From the NCBI GenBank assembly GCA_018881555.1, contig JACAXG010000054.1, positions 1,674,001 to 1,738,000 on the forward strand: a stretch of DNA of 64,000 nucleotides. Reading direction: 5' to 3'. The DNA is from Amblyornis subalaris (Eukaryota > Chordata > Aves > Passeriformes > Ptilonorhynchidae). A program made the translations under genes and the position numbers. Under the pieces are notes generated by a model. It searched no databases, had not been told where the DNA came from, and saw nothing but the letters and a program-made list of their open reading frames with translations. Numbering within the stretch: position 1 is the first letter of the stretch; each line of letters opens with the position of its first letter. Below are positions 13,201-28,200 of the stretch, in pieces.

Positions 13201-16200
13201 ATTACAGTACGCAGACAGCTTCTTTCCTCTCCGAAAACTACACTCCTAAATATTTATAGGATCATACATTGTTTCCTGTACTTCATCATCTTTATTTGTT
13301 TTTCATGAGGTTGGTTTCTGCAATTCTTTCTACCACCAGTGCCAGCACATTCACGCCCAAGGAGTAAGAGTACATAATCTAATCCAGATCAGGCAAAAAC
13401 CACAGGCCTACTACAAAATAAAAAATTCTGTTTAATTAGAGATATTACCCACTAGCCAAAAATACTTGAATACTTGATGGCTTTATAACATATGGAACAA
13501 CAGTGCTGGATACAGCTACAATATGGGCAGGACATGCACAATCATATGGACAAACCTGCTTTAGAAAAAGAAGCAAGTATTGCACTGGATGGTGCTAACA
13601 GACAAAAACACAGATCCTTTAGTCATTTCCTTTTGTGCTAAATCCAGTGGCTCTGAACAGTACCTAGTTTATAGTTTAATGATTAAAAAAAGTATCATAT
13701 AACCTGTAAAGTACCTAAAATCCCCAGTTATATGATGTATTTTCTCTACTAACATATATGCATGTATGTGCATACTCATTTCAGTTGCTTATCCCTCGGT
13801 TAAGAGAAGGCAAAGAGTGCTAGGACAATTCTTATTTGGGCTTACAACTGTATATAAACTGCAAGTCAGAGACCATATGTAACCCACTAAATCTGATGCA
13901 ATAATCTCCTGATGAAATCCTACATCTCTGCCTTGCAGAAGATCAGATTAGATCATTATCACCCGTTTGACTGAAATCTAGAAAACACACCAGCCAGATA
14001 TTTTACTATGTTTCAAGGTAGTATGCTCTTATACCAGAGCTACTGGTATCCCTAGATACTCCAACTGTATTGTGGAGGTCGATATCATCAAGCCAACCAG
14101 GCATTTCAGAAGAAAAGATTATTACAAATAAAACTGAAAATGTTATAAAGGTATTGGTGTAATCTTCAGTTTATAACATTAGGACAGAGTCCCTTACAAA
14201 CACTTCCCTGTAGAGGCACTTGAACACGTGAAAACATTAAACTTCAGTTACCTATAGCCATTTGTCTGGTATAGTTTCTTTATCTAAACACACAAAATTT
14301 CCTTCAAGGTAAACATAAAATGAAAGAGCTCAGGACTTTCACAGAATGAGCTTTGAATCTCATCTAAAAAAATTAAATTCTATTTTAATTCTAAATTATA
14401 AGTAGCAAGAGACATAAGCAAGGTAGACGTTCTGATTATTTGTTTACCTGAAGCCCCGTTTGCTCCCAAAACAGTGGAACAGAACCTCTGATCTGCACAA
14501 AGGAAGAGACGTCATCATCCAAGTAAATTGTCTGCAAAAATAAAATAAAGGAAAAGAGTTCTGCAGATAGATCTATCGGCCTGTGGCCCCTTCATCAGGT
14601 GACAGTTAAAGACACTGAACTCAAAGGGTAAAAAAAGTAAACCATGTATCTCACTGTATCCACTTACTGCTCAGCCCCTTTTCCATAGTCTCACAGGCAG
14701 TGAAACAAAGCACAACGTATTTGCTTTCATGTCACCACAGCAGATTCAATTCACTACTCACCAGCAANAAGAGAAAACTTAAAACACCACCACTGGCAAG
14801 AAGGGAGGAATCTTTCATCCACAATCAAGATGTATTCGATCTACTGGTGGAGACACTCAAAAAGACCAGGCATGAACTCTCCTGCTGTCTCTCTCACAAA
14901 ACTTAACTGTGCAAAATGTCATTGCTTCTTGTGACCGATGATGGGTAACGTCAGGTGGGGGATAAGCTTATCTCCTGCTGTATTTACCATTTCTTATTTC
15001 ACTGCGTGCTGTGCCTTGTCAGAGAGTCCAAATAAAACTCTCTGAAACCAGCAGCTTTGCCACTCCCATCCTGAGGTACAGTGAACAGCAATGTGATCTA
15101 CTTCTTTTCCAGGGGGCTTACAGCAAGAGGTTCCAAACTTCCCTAACCAGACCTCAAACTCTCCCTTTGTATGTGTTCTTATGACCACTGTTAACAAGCT
15201 GATTTTGAGTCAAATCTATACAAAATACAAAGACTGATTTCTCCTTTTGCCTTCCCCCTCCACGGCCCCCAATCAAAGCATTACATTATATGTTAACTTA
15301 GCATAAAAGGTACTATCTTCAGATTCAATATGACCACAGAGCAACTGTGCAAAGCCTGGCTCACTCCTCTGGCCTATACTTAGCAGTGGAATCCTGGCTG
15401 TTTTCCACAGGGGATACACGATACACATGATACACATCTCCGTTATCTCATGCATGACAATGAATGTTCTGCAGCCCTTGGGAGGAATGGTATCCAGGTT
15501 ATCCAGGTAGCTGCACTAACCACATCATATCATTTAGCACAGCTGCCGCCAGCTGGCTAGTAGCTCTGAAAATAGAACAGAACATGAAAATGGGTTTCTC
15601 TACTGCTTTAAAGTGGTTTGTCTTTTTGGATTTGCCACTAGATGTGGCAAACGGGTGGCTCAGGAAAAGTGCCTGACTTTGACCTCTCATCTTTGTAAGG
15701 ATTATCAATGTACAATTTCTAGAGCTACACCTGTGAAAAGAAGAAGAGGTGGGTATTTAGATAAAACTGGTGACAAAATATTTATCTAGTATTTACCATA
15801 TTTTCGCAGAGAACTTAAAACTGTCTCCATTTCACTAAGGTGAAAGATTTAAGCGGCGTCATCATGGACACGATGTCAGTATTGGAATGATTGCCAGCCC
15901 AGATGTAGTGCAAAACCATGTTTTGATTTTTTTAGCTTCTCACCAATGAATTAAGAACCCTNTTCTCTGTTACATTCCATCCTAGCAAAACCCCCTGGAA
16001 GAGAGGAGGTTGCTCAGAGAAGCTTTTTTGCAAGGCCTGTCTCACAGTTTGAGTAACGTTCCTCTAAAACATGCTCCCCCAGTAAAGTTTTCTGAACATT
16101 GCTGGTACCTGAGTGCAGGAGCTAATTACTGTGGCAACACACTGGTGCACCTTTTCTTTGTACTTTCATGCTCAGAAGAGTTCATTCCTTCTGCAGCTGG

Positions 16201-19200
16201 ACTATGAGAGGAATAAGCAGCCCCACCTTCTTTCTCTTTATCACATTCTCGCTGAGACTGGTTGTGCCAAGATGAGTCAGTGACTTCTACACACTGAATC
16301 ATCTTTTCACTCACAGTCACTAACCCAAAAAAGCTCATTCCAAGGAAAAGTAAATTAATAGCACTACTACAGTACCAGCATTATCCTGACTAATACTAAA
16401 TGAAGATCAGGACCTGAATCCATGCAAAAAAGATTCAGGACTGGCCTGCTTAAAATTTTGACAACAATCATCACCTTAGCAATTAATGAGTTGAAATGAA
16501 ACATCTAAGGATGACAAATACAGACAAAGCTTTACCTGAAGTACAATTTGGCCACTCCAACAGCTTGCTACAGAGGATCAGTTTTCTTTACAATATTCTG
16601 GAAAGTCCCTGTTTCCCTACCTAACTGCAAAACTGACAGCTCAAGAATCCCTTTGACCAGCTCTTCTAGACANGTAGCTTCAAATTCTCCAGACCCACTG
16701 ATCAACAGATAATAATTGAATTTAATACCTGCAGTTTAACATCTTTCTGAGNTACAGTTTAAATGGAAAGTATTTTCTCAGTTACAGACCATGAATATAT
16801 AACCTACCTTCTTCCTGCCAAATACAGAAGAAAAATACTGACCAAATATTTCTTTCTGCATTAACAGAGGCTCTATTTCCACTGATTAGTGAGTTAACAG
16901 ATGTTTGTTACTACTGTTGCTCATATTCTCTGTGCCCTGGTTTTGACCCATTACCTCTTCTGTCTTCTGCTCTATTAAGCTGTCCATTTGGAGAACTGAA
17001 CAACAACCAAAATATTCAAACTATTTGAGGATCATTCCTGTAACCTAAACAGGATGCCTAAACCTCGATGTGATGGGCTGGGGAATCCTCTGTCAAGCTG
17101 AGCTCTCTTACAGGACTCCCGTATGATGACAGAACATTTTAAAGAAACTGACGTTTTTATGCATGTTGCCATGTAGCTTTTAGAAATTAGATGAGGTTTA
17201 GGAACTGGGAGCATAGCCTCTCCAACACAGTCATTCACAAGAAAGTACTTTTTTTTTCCTGTTCACTTACAGAGCTCATCATTCTGTTCTCTGGAGCAAT
17301 TCTCTGGTCTTTTGCAATCTTTTCACCTCATTCTCAGACCCAGATGAATCCAAAATTATTTTCTTCCAAGCTGCCGGCGAGTTGGAAAAAGACCTAATAT
17401 TTTTTTAATGAGTGAGAAACTCATTAAAATTACTTTTCTGCCAGTCATTCCTTCCTAAACAGACTGTAACCATTTCATTAAGCATTACAACTGTGCAGAT
17501 CTTCTCTCAATTTCAGTGATACTTGCTATCCTTCATTCACCACTCCAAGGAACATGATCCTTGATCTTCACATTGCCTTTTAGTATATATGTCCCTTGAC
17601 CTTACACTGTTAGTGGCACCAGATTTCCTACCAGCAGACTTGTTAAGTGAGCAGGTTTAAAGACTAAGAGGACTTTCCAGGTCAGGAATGGACATAATCA
17701 GAATTGCCATATACACCGTAAGAAACCCTATTTGCTAAAATCTTAAATAAGCACTGATAATACATTCAGATTGAAATTACACTCATAAATAAAAGATTCC
17801 AACTTTGTTGCTTACACATGGACAAGTACAGAATTTCTTTTCTCATATTCTTCACAGCCTTGATCAGTTTTTGTGCACAATATCATATTTTCTACAAGTA
17901 CCTATCTGCCCCATTTTTTTGTTGTTCTAGTTTTGATTTTATTACCCTGTCCTCTAGCAGATCCATTGCCCTTATTCTAAGGTACTAGACAAAAGATGAA
18001 CAGTTCTTTAAGAAAATAAAGAAAAGTAAACTGCCTTATGTCCAGAATTTTCCTGTCTTCTGTTTTCTTTAACTCATGGACAAGAAATACATCCAAGAAG
18101 ATCACACTGGTTTTCCTCTAAAAGTTCAACAACAATCTTTTGGATGACACTTTGTCACTAGGATTCATACATACGGCTAAATATGTGTCTTTGTGGAGTC
18201 TTATCCCTTGTCTTAGATCCAAAATGACAGCAAGTTGTTGCCTATGTGCCCCAGGGAGAATGTTCATTCCTGTGAAATCNTCAAAACGCTTGAGGACTAC
18301 TTCATTAATCTCAAAGGCTCTGGTCCATAGTACAATCCAATCTAGTCAGCTGCATGAACTTTCAGACCAGTTTCTCATCTGCAGTAGCAGATGGATACTT
18401 AACCCATGTGCAAGACATCTTTGCCTTAACAATGGATTACTTGGCCTCTGGTGTTAGAATTTGCCATGTTTTTCTTTCAACTTCTGCTGTCTTAGACCCT
18501 CTTTGTGGTCTCTTTCTCCAACTCCAGGATCAAGGTTGATAGTACTGACAGCTCAAGAGGACATTTTTCAGTCTTTCTCTTCTGTTGCATAGGGCCAGAC
18601 CTTGCCCTTGCGATCCAAGGACCTTTCCTGGTAACACAAGCTTCATGCACAGGTACTGCTAGAAAGCTTCTGGGCAAGAAGCAAACATCTATGTCAACCT
18701 GCTGGTGTTCTAATCCCAGCATGCTGTGCCCATTCATTGCTTGGAGTAATTTATTCACTAATCTCCATCACTCAGCTTCATTAGAAAGAAATAATCATCC
18801 AGTCACAACTTCAAACGGCAAAATTCATTACAGACCCAAGGGACGCACAGAGACACGGTCTCTGATGAAATGGATANTCAGATGGCTTATTTGGGGATCC
18901 CCAGCTCTGTCACAGAACCCACAAAGAGCGTGGACAGCAGATAGCTTAAACACACCTCTCTGTGAGTCCCTTTAGCTCAGACCACAGGACCCTAGGATAT
19001 ATTTGCCAAAATAATACTTTTTGCCTTGCCTGGGGTCATACTAAAACTTGATCCAGAAAATAAATCAACCACATGATTGCATCCATTCCTCTCCTGGAGA
19101 GCTATCCAACACAGTCTAGGAGGTATTGTGAAATAGGGATCATTTTCCTTAATCCATGCCTGACATTTTTTCTTAAATTGGAAGAAAAGTAAGGTTAATC

Positions 19201-22200
19201 CAAATTAATGGTATTTCCTTTCAATGCTTTCTCAAGGTTTCAGNTTTCTTTACTGAACAGTTCCATGAAGGGGAGAAAAACTGAAACCATTTATTTATCT
19301 TTGCTTAATTAGAATTGTTCCTCATAAGTCACATACTAAGATATTAAGAGTTTAGCATAACTCTTTGGAGGATAACTGGAGGAAGAGCTGACATGTGAAT
19401 AGTAACAGCACAGAAACTAAATGAAGAATGCATTCTAGTTTCTCCAAGCTATCAGCAGAAAAGAATTACAAAAATGCAACATTCTCAACTTCAAAGGAAC
19501 ACTAGAAGAGGAAGAAAAGGTGAAGGGAAACATATAAGCTACAACNGAGAAACAGAGACCGATTTTAAAACTACTTGAGAATTAAATGCAATGCTGCAAG
19601 CATTGCAAGTAGAAAGGTCTACCATTACAAAATACTTGTCAGCAAAGCTGGAAGTACACGTTAGACAGATTGCCCTCTTTCCCCTTCATTTCNTCTTTCT
19701 TTAAATGTTCCCTATAATATTTTCTTTCTTCTTTCTTTGTAAAGACACAAGCCAAATGATCAAAAAGCTACTAGCAGTTGTTCTTTTTTTTTAAAGCAAA
19801 AGTGAAGTAAGATATTTAACTTTCTTCCCCTTCTTCTCAAATACTGTGAGTCACAGCAGTTAAGTGAGCCCACAAAAAAAATGACTCATTGCAGAGCTAA
19901 AATGCCACAAGGCTAACTCAGTGGGAGACAAAAGCATACCATCTATGCATAAAAGAGCTGCCTAGAGATAAGATTAATTGTTTCTCCCTCTTCTAAAAAC
20001 AGAAAAATGTTGGAAGCAATTCCTACAAAGAGGGGAAAAGTCCTGGGTTTTCAGAATCCCAGGGTGCTATTTATCCATGAAAGCGCATAGCCAACATGCC
20101 ATTATACTGTACAGGCTGCAGCAAATGGAAACAAAATGTTATTCAGCCAAGATGTTACCTCATAGGAGATTAGTCAGTAGTCTACTACGAAAGTAGGAGA
20201 AAGTTTATTCTTGGACTCTTCCTTCCTACTGGCAAGGTGATGCCAGCTTGAACTGGATCTCAAGTATCCCAGTATCCCAGCCCAACTTTGCTTTCTTGAG
20301 ACATGCAGCTGGGTAAAACTCGTGTTTAGCACCACTAGTAACAACAACCTTCTTTTTCTTCCTTTCTTTGGTTTTAGAAACCAAATAAAATCCTTTAAAA
20401 TGGCAAACTTGTGCTGTAATTTTGAAACCACTGAAGCCTTTCACCCTAAAACCATTTCACTCTCGCACTTTGGCTTACCCAATTGAAAAAGCACTCAAAA
20501 GCCTTCAGTTCTCCCACTTCAGCATCCGGCTGAACAGGAATAAAGCACAGCAGTTCCCATGAAGAGCCTGACCCAGACCCAGCAAAGAGAAGCATCAGCA
20601 ATCAAGTACTGTTTTGCCACTCACCAGGAGCCAATTCTCAGGTTTTCTGCTGGAATGCAAAGGCTATCTTATTTTTCATGCTAATAATTTGTAACATGAA
20701 GTACTCTAGGAATATAATTAAATAGAATGAGTTACTTCTGACCCAACTAGTGAGCAGGATAGCAGAAGTATTTTCCATAATTAGTCAACTGCTAAGTGCA
20801 GTGCCACAAGCGTGAGACTCATCTGAAAGAAAGCTGACAACCCTTTCTAACACTTTCTTTCCCCTGCACTTCAGCAAGAGAACATTCTTCAAATCCTGAA
20901 TAACAGGATTAGTGCTTTGCACTAATATTCATGAGAAAATACTCAACTAAAATACACGAATGTATCAAGTTATTACTTAAAATGGCATATCCCCCTTCTT
21001 CTGTTCCCAGGTTCCAGGGGAAAATTCCACTTTTCAGTAAGCAGACATTTCTATATCTCCCAATGCACTGACAGACTTTCTAGAAAGGTGTAGATGTTGC
21101 AGGACTCGACCTGCAGTTGCTTTGGAGCAGAGGCACAAAAGAGAATTATTAGCAGAGAATTCAGAGGCTGACATTAGAGGTGCAAGCACTGCGGGGCAAG
21201 AGTTTCACATCCAACAGGCAGAATTTGTGGAAGCCTGAGCACTAAGTGGAAAGCTGTCAGCCTAACTGAAAATGTAGGCAAACCAGGAAACGGAGGGACA
21301 CAAGCAAAATGTCATCCACATCCCCAGCGAGAACTCTGACCATTGTGCAGGAGGTCACATTTGTAACATTGTGCATGCTTTGAGCACATCTTGGGAATCA
21401 AACCTCACCAGCAGGCTGGGGAATACCAGTCCACAACTCCTCCAGGCATTCTCCTGAGGAATGAAGCACTGTCAAATCTAAGGTAGCTCTACATATGTCT
21501 TTAGGCAGAACCAGGTGAAAAGTTTAAACCTGCACGATGAAGGCAACATCTTAGAGGAAATTTGTAAAGTACTCAAACATGGCTGGATTTTGGACAATAG
21601 GTGTCTGAAGGCATGCCTGGCTCATGCAGTGGGATAACAGAAACGAGAGCACTGGGTGTGAGCTCATTGCTCAGAGGAGGAAATACTCTTAGTGCTGAAG
21701 TGGGCACCCTTGAGAGGGGATGCCATCCTCAGCCATCAGGCACAGGCTTACAATGACACACCTGAAGTATCTCTATGCTGCACTCACTGTTTCATGCAGC
21801 CCTTATGAGCATCACATAAGCAATCTACTCTCATTGTACATGCATCTACATATATAAACACATACATATACAATCTGTGCTACACATGCAGCTTTGTAGA
21901 TATGCCCACAAGATGCTGAAAACCACCNAATTTCAGGAGCAAATCCTTGTCCTTTGTTGAAAACTACCAGCCATTTATCTATTCTGTTTATAGAGTCATC
22001 CATTTCTGTATGATGGTTCTGACTACTAGTAATTACTACTTCAGTTCAAAAAGGAAAAGGTGAATGTACTCAAAATACGAAAGCACTCACTTCAGCTGGC
22101 ACAGAAGACTTCAGATTCTTCACGGTCCAGTGCTTTTTACCGACTTTCAAGGTAGCAAGCTAAACCACGTGTAATAAAACCAAGTGACTCTGTTGTTTCG

Positions 22201-25200
22201 TTTGGCTGTGCCCATCAAGGGAGTCTGCTGAATGCATTTCACANGTAATTTGTCTCAGCATCAGCTGGAAATGAGACTTTTACCGTGTGTGTATAAAAAC
22301 TGTCACACCACTCTCACTGGAGAAAATCCCCCACAAACCAAAGGGGAATACAAAAGCAGTCTCCTCCAAAATCAGTCGAACTGGAATTTGCCTGACTCTG
22401 ACAAGATGTTATTTTTTCAATATTTTTTTTTACTAGCAAAAGATGACAGGGAACTTTACTAGCCAAAGATGATGTCCTAGCAAACATGGCACCTTTGCTA
22501 GACAGCTTCCTGAATGGTTTAAAAACCTATGTCTATATATCACTACAATGTCAAATGGCCAGACTTTCACACTGAGGAAAAAATCCAAAGGTGTTAGTGA
22601 AAACCGTGTGAATGAAAAAGTCAGAAATGCTAAAAGAGCAGATTGCAAGGAAATGCTTAATGGGCAAGAACGAATAGATCTGCCATGCAATAATATTTTA
22701 AATATTCTTGAAAAAAAANCCCTTTCTGAACTCCCTTAATTCTTGCTGAAAATTTTGCCCCAATTAAACATGAGTGGACTAAATTATTCAAAGCCATTGG
22801 ATACATCCACTTACCTGCTCTGTCTCAACAAAGTTAGACACGTGTCCATCATCATTGACCCCTCGCACATGGAACCGGACACCAGCTCGCTCGCAGCTGA
22901 TGCGAGAGATGAGGCAGGCTTTTGCCTTCTTGTGGGAAGCATAAACAGTGCGAATGTCCACAACACCACAGACCACTTTGAGTAACCAGTCAGAGCAGTT
23001 CACCTGGTAGTGTTTGAAGGGCACATGCAATAGCTGGTTCCTGAAAATTTCAACAACAGACACATTACTGAATAAAACAAACAGGCANGCGTGGGTGCCA
23101 CCTGACAACAACCACTAATTTAATCAATTAATGTTTTATGACNCCTTTTCTGCTGTACCTTATCTCTATCCAAACCCAGGAAACATCAGGAAGAAACCCT
23201 TTTGAACTACTACAGTGAACTGAACATGGCAAATTTTAACTGCAGAGCTACCACCAAGGTGCTGTCTTTATATCTTGTACTTGTCTTATAAATTCAGATG
23301 CAAAAGTCACCTCTTTCAGCTCCAGAAATACATTTATATTTAGTAATCTTTTTCACAAATTGCAGTGTTGTCAAATTAATTATTCTTTTGGAACAGTACT
23401 GCCTGGACCTTAGCATTCACTACCGGATGCAGAACTGGTTCAAAATCCACTGGGATTTTCAGAAAAAAAATTTCCAAGCAGAAACTGGACCTGTAAGTCA
23501 ATGGAAATATTTCAAAAAGTACTGCTAAAATGAAGAGGAACATCTTTCTAAGCTTCAANTTAAGATCAACAGCTCGAGAAAATTATCATGTCTAGTTAAC
23601 AGTGATGGTAGTCTCTTCTATCATGATGTTTTTCCTTATTTCATGTTTCAAAATGTGCCTTTAGTCACACAGGAGGGCCAAGAAAAGCTCTTTTATGACC
23701 ATTTCCTGCTCAACAGCAGACCTGTAAAAGACAGTGAAACACCTAAAGAATTGTTCTTCTAGAGTACAGCATTTATCTGAAAAAGAGGCAAGTCATTCTT
23801 ATANTTTTAATCTAAATATCTAACTGAAAAAGCAGCTCTAAACCAATTCTGTCTCTCTCTTGCACCTCCTTCTTCTAGTCCTACTCACAAAGGAAGTCCT
23901 CACTCAGGCAAATTCCAGTAGAATTTTTTTTGTTGTTGCAGTTCATTAAACAGGCAGTTTGTGCTGCCTTTAACGAAGGTCTGACACTTTTCATTGTGTA
24001 ACTATTTATCTCACCCTTTACTTTTCTCNAGCATCGATTGTTCGGTCTGAAATTTCCCTTATCACCTAATTACCTCAAGATAAATTTTCCTTGGAACATC
24101 TTTTTGCCCTAAATGTGATTGTCACTATTTATACCTGTTCTACAACATATATGAGAATGGAAACTCTTCAATAGCTACTTCTAGGCAAGCCAGAAGCAGC
24201 AAAGAAGGAAAGCTCAAATATACTTATCTTCCAAGAGGAAAAGTTTCNGAAGAGAGTACAGGGACAAAGAGTTGCTTTAAAGGTTGTTTCTTTATTATGG
24301 GGTATTGCCATCTTAGGAGTCTCATCATTGGAGCACAACTCATTTCTGCCATGTGTTTGACTTGACATGCTTGGTGAGCTTTCGGAGCACAGTGGAAAGC
24401 AAATATTATATATCTCTCTTCGGAGTTAAACCACTAGATCTTACCAGTCAAAATCATATTATAGCTAGAAAGATTATTTAGCCTAACTGAACTGCTCTAT
24501 CAAGTTAATTTATCACCCATTATGAACTTTCTTGCTTATTTAATATTCACCTGCTTTGGGCCGCAAGACTTATCGCACATTCTAGCAACACATCCACATT
24601 TAACCCTGCCAGTTATTTTCCACCTACATCAAACCCTCATTTATTTCCAGAACAGCTATGCCTCCTGTGTGACTATCTTTTTGTTTAAAAAGAAGGGGGG
24701 CTGGGGAGGAAGTGGTATAGAAATTCAAGCATTCTGCCAAAACTTGTAAAGCAAACAAACCAAATTACATCAACCATGTATCCACCTACGGAAGACAAAA
24801 CACAGCACTGTGTTTTCTCCTTTCCCCTCAACCAATACTTACCACAATATGAGATACTTCTTCTTTGCTTTATAAGCACAAGAAAGTAAAAAGGACAGAA
24901 CAGTGTATCACAGAAGTTTTCTTTCGTGCAACATAGATTTGCACTGAACTGTAAACTTATNAATATTGATGTTTTCAACATAAAAACTGGGGCACATTAC
25001 TGAAACATTAAACTACAGACTTTAAACATATACTTTTTAGAAATAACAGATAGTTCAGTGCAGATGATAGGATTTATGAACAGTTCAAGTGCAGGTTTCT
25101 ATTAGATAACGTTAAAGAAAATTATTAAAAAGTACTGCAGGGGAAACTATTCATGACATGTAGAGACATTTCTGTAGTCTGAGCAATATACACCTTGTGT

Positions 25201-28200
25201 CTCCTTCTTTGAAGCATAAAATGTCATTTTATAATTGCATTTCACTATCAGATTAGTTTTAATTAAACTGAAGTTACCATGAATTCACTAAGGCCAACTG
25301 CCCTGTAAAAGGACATGTCAGTGAAATAAAAGGAGATGCACTTGAAATGCACATGTTCATCTCCCTCTGAGAATGTCTGACCAGTGAGATACAGGTGAGG
25401 ATGACAGAAGACTGGTGTAACACGCAGTACTCACCAGAAGAATGAGTTACCAGATTCATAGTTGTTATCACCCTGCTTCTGAGCTCGCACAGTCAGGTCA
25501 AAGTTTGAGCCTGTGTTAGGCCAGCAGAAATAGAACATCCCAGAGTTCAGTATTTTCTTCAAGGCAGTAACACGCTCGTCTTCCTTGGTTTCTTCCTGGA
25601 GAGGACAGAAATCTGTTGCAGTAATTTTGTAAACTTCAGCGTCCAGGATTTTTCCCACCGATGTACAGCCTGTCACCAGGACCAGAAAGTACAGCCGAGT
25701 GTTACCTAGAAAATGACAGATAGTTACACAAGGGTTACTTCCAGGTGGACACAGCTTCTCATCAGTCCTGTCACATGCAGTGCCGANAGGGCTCCAGCAG
25801 AGGCCAGCGTCTTTGTTTCACAAGAGAACAAATAGGAACGACAGGCATGCACGCTACGTTCTTTACATTTCTGAATTCCCCTTAACTGCAGGTAAGTGGC
25901 TGCAATTGCACAATATTCCACAATACGTATCCATCCACATCCTTTGCTGCACAACAGTGTGTTTTCCCTACTGACTTTATGAAGAGCAATGTGCTTACTG
26001 TTGGGCCGCTACTCAAAAAATCAATTTCACCACCCTAGAGAACACACAGTATTCAGATACTTTACTGGCTTCAGCTGAAGCTGGGTGTGTTCAGACATTC
26101 ATAAAAGTTCAATATTACCAATTCTTGAGATTTTGCTTTTTATGTCACACAATTAGACGACAACCTCAGTTATCACTAAAAGAATTACAGCTGCCATAAC
26201 TGTGAAGCAAAGGGTGAAATCATGAAGCAGCTGAACTCCAGGGCCCCAAAAGTAAAAGATAAATTTTGAAGCTTGAGAACACCACTGTAATCAGATCTCT
26301 CATACACAGAAGCAGTTCAACCTCTGCTCATCATCTCTGAAAAGATAATTAAGAAACAGCAGAACAATTTTTCTGGAAACACTGGCTTTGCTATGAAGAA
26401 ACTGTTTGATTCACTTAAATTGGCCTGTAATGGAGACAATGTCATCCTATTCACTCCAGTTAGCAAGAAAAGGCGGAAATGAGCCAAGATTTATTAATTT
26501 AGCACAGCAGAACCAACAGCTGACCTGTCAAGAGCAAGTTAATTAGCTAAGGGCACAGTGACAATCTGGGACAGTATGGCTTCAGACAGCAAAAGGGAAC
26601 ACTTCGTAGGATCACTTTTCAACCCTCCAGGGTGACCCACTGTTTGAAAACGCAGACCAGCCCTCACAAAACAACTATTCTCTTTCTGAAACACCAGCAG
26701 GGGAGTCCTTTGCTTTCAGATCACAGGCTGGCTACAAAACTTGAGTTAGGGGTGGTTTTCAGCAGGGCCAGAATATTTGCGTGGGCACATGGGACTGGAA
26801 TGGCAGGACAAGGTGGGAGATCAGATCTTGTTCATTCTGTTCTGCTGACTCCAGTTTTGTACAAAGACCAGTGTAGGTGGTATTTACTAAAAAGCTCTGT
26901 TCATCACATTTCTTTCTGTAACAAGGGTGTGCTGTGTTCTCCTTCTTGAGTGCTTTCACGAAGTAAGTCTTCCATGCTTTTGACACCATAGCAGAGGGCT
27001 AGAAATACTGATAGCTCATTCCTCCTTTGCACATGACTGTGCATAACTATAAAGAACTAAGAGTAGGAGACACATTAGTTATCACTATGGGAGTTCACAA
27101 CTGACTAAATACTGTCTTGAGCCTCCAGAAACGCTTAGGAGGAGTTAGCTGTCTCTCAGGATAGCTAATGGCTTCTGTGACTTAGCTGAAACCATGCAAA
27201 ACCGGTCAGCTCAAAGTAAACTTCACTCATGAGAACTTGGAAGCAATACATAGAAGCACTATTAATATGCCTTAATATCGATCAGCTTTGTTGGTCACAA
27301 AAAACCAGTACTGACAGACTTGGAGAGTTGTCTGGGTAGGATGCTGAGACAAAGAGTACAAGTACTTCCTTTGCCTTCAGTGACCTTAAACTTTTCTAGA
27401 TGGTTCAGAAGAGATCAAATGAGAAAGTCAACATCCAAATAGCCAAAGAAGACGAAAATTTAATAGTAGTGAGCTTGTTATCCGTGGTCCTGTGCTTTGA
27501 GACGCTTGTAATCAGCGGAAAATAACTGGATCTAAACAGACTAATCCTTTAGTTTAAGAAGGCAATGAGTAAGAATAAAGCATGACAGAAAAGCCAATCA
27601 AAACTATAGTTTTGCCTTACCTGGAAACTTGTTATTGCTTAGCAGAGACTATAGACTCTTTTTACTACCTCCTCCACTCAACCACTCACCCCCAAGTGGG
27701 ATACTCATCTACACAAACTACTAGCTAGTAAGCTCAAAAAGAGCAATCACACCTAAGCAGGTCCCTGAAGCATCACGAGATTGGTTTTCGGAAGCTGTAA
27801 TACTTTTCTGCCACTGGGCAGTAACTCCACACAAAAGACTTGGGGTTGTTCAACCCGGAGAAAAGGCGGCTCAGGGGAACCCTTATTGCAACCTTCACAA
27901 CATATAAAGGGGGCCTACAACAAAAGATGGAGAGAGACTTTTCAGAAGGGCTTGTAGTGATAGGACAAGGGGCAACAATTTTGAATTGAAAGAGGGCAGG
28001 TTTAGATTGGATACAAGGAAGACATCTTTNACAGTGAGAGTGGTGAAACACTGGAACAGGCTGCCCAGAGAAGCTGTGTATGTCCCATCCCTGACAGTAT
28101 TCAAGGCCAGGTTGCATGGGGCTTTGAGCCACCTGGTCTAGCGGAAGGTGTCCCTGCCCATGGCAGGGGTGGTGGAAGTAGATGGTCTATTAAGGTCCCC

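Larger units (their letters stand above)
9789..14447 (-). other. SYNJ2 introns 5 and 6 around exon 6
   Basis: Intron 6 is 9789-12554 and intron 5 is 12617-14447. They hold the possible ancient repeat near 10345 and the AT palindrome near 13129. I see no other gene. Confidence 0.75.

Noticed and set aside
18505..18975. 156-codon plus-strand open frame in intron 4
   Set aside because: It contains an N, shows no motif or splice context, and is antisense within a large intron.
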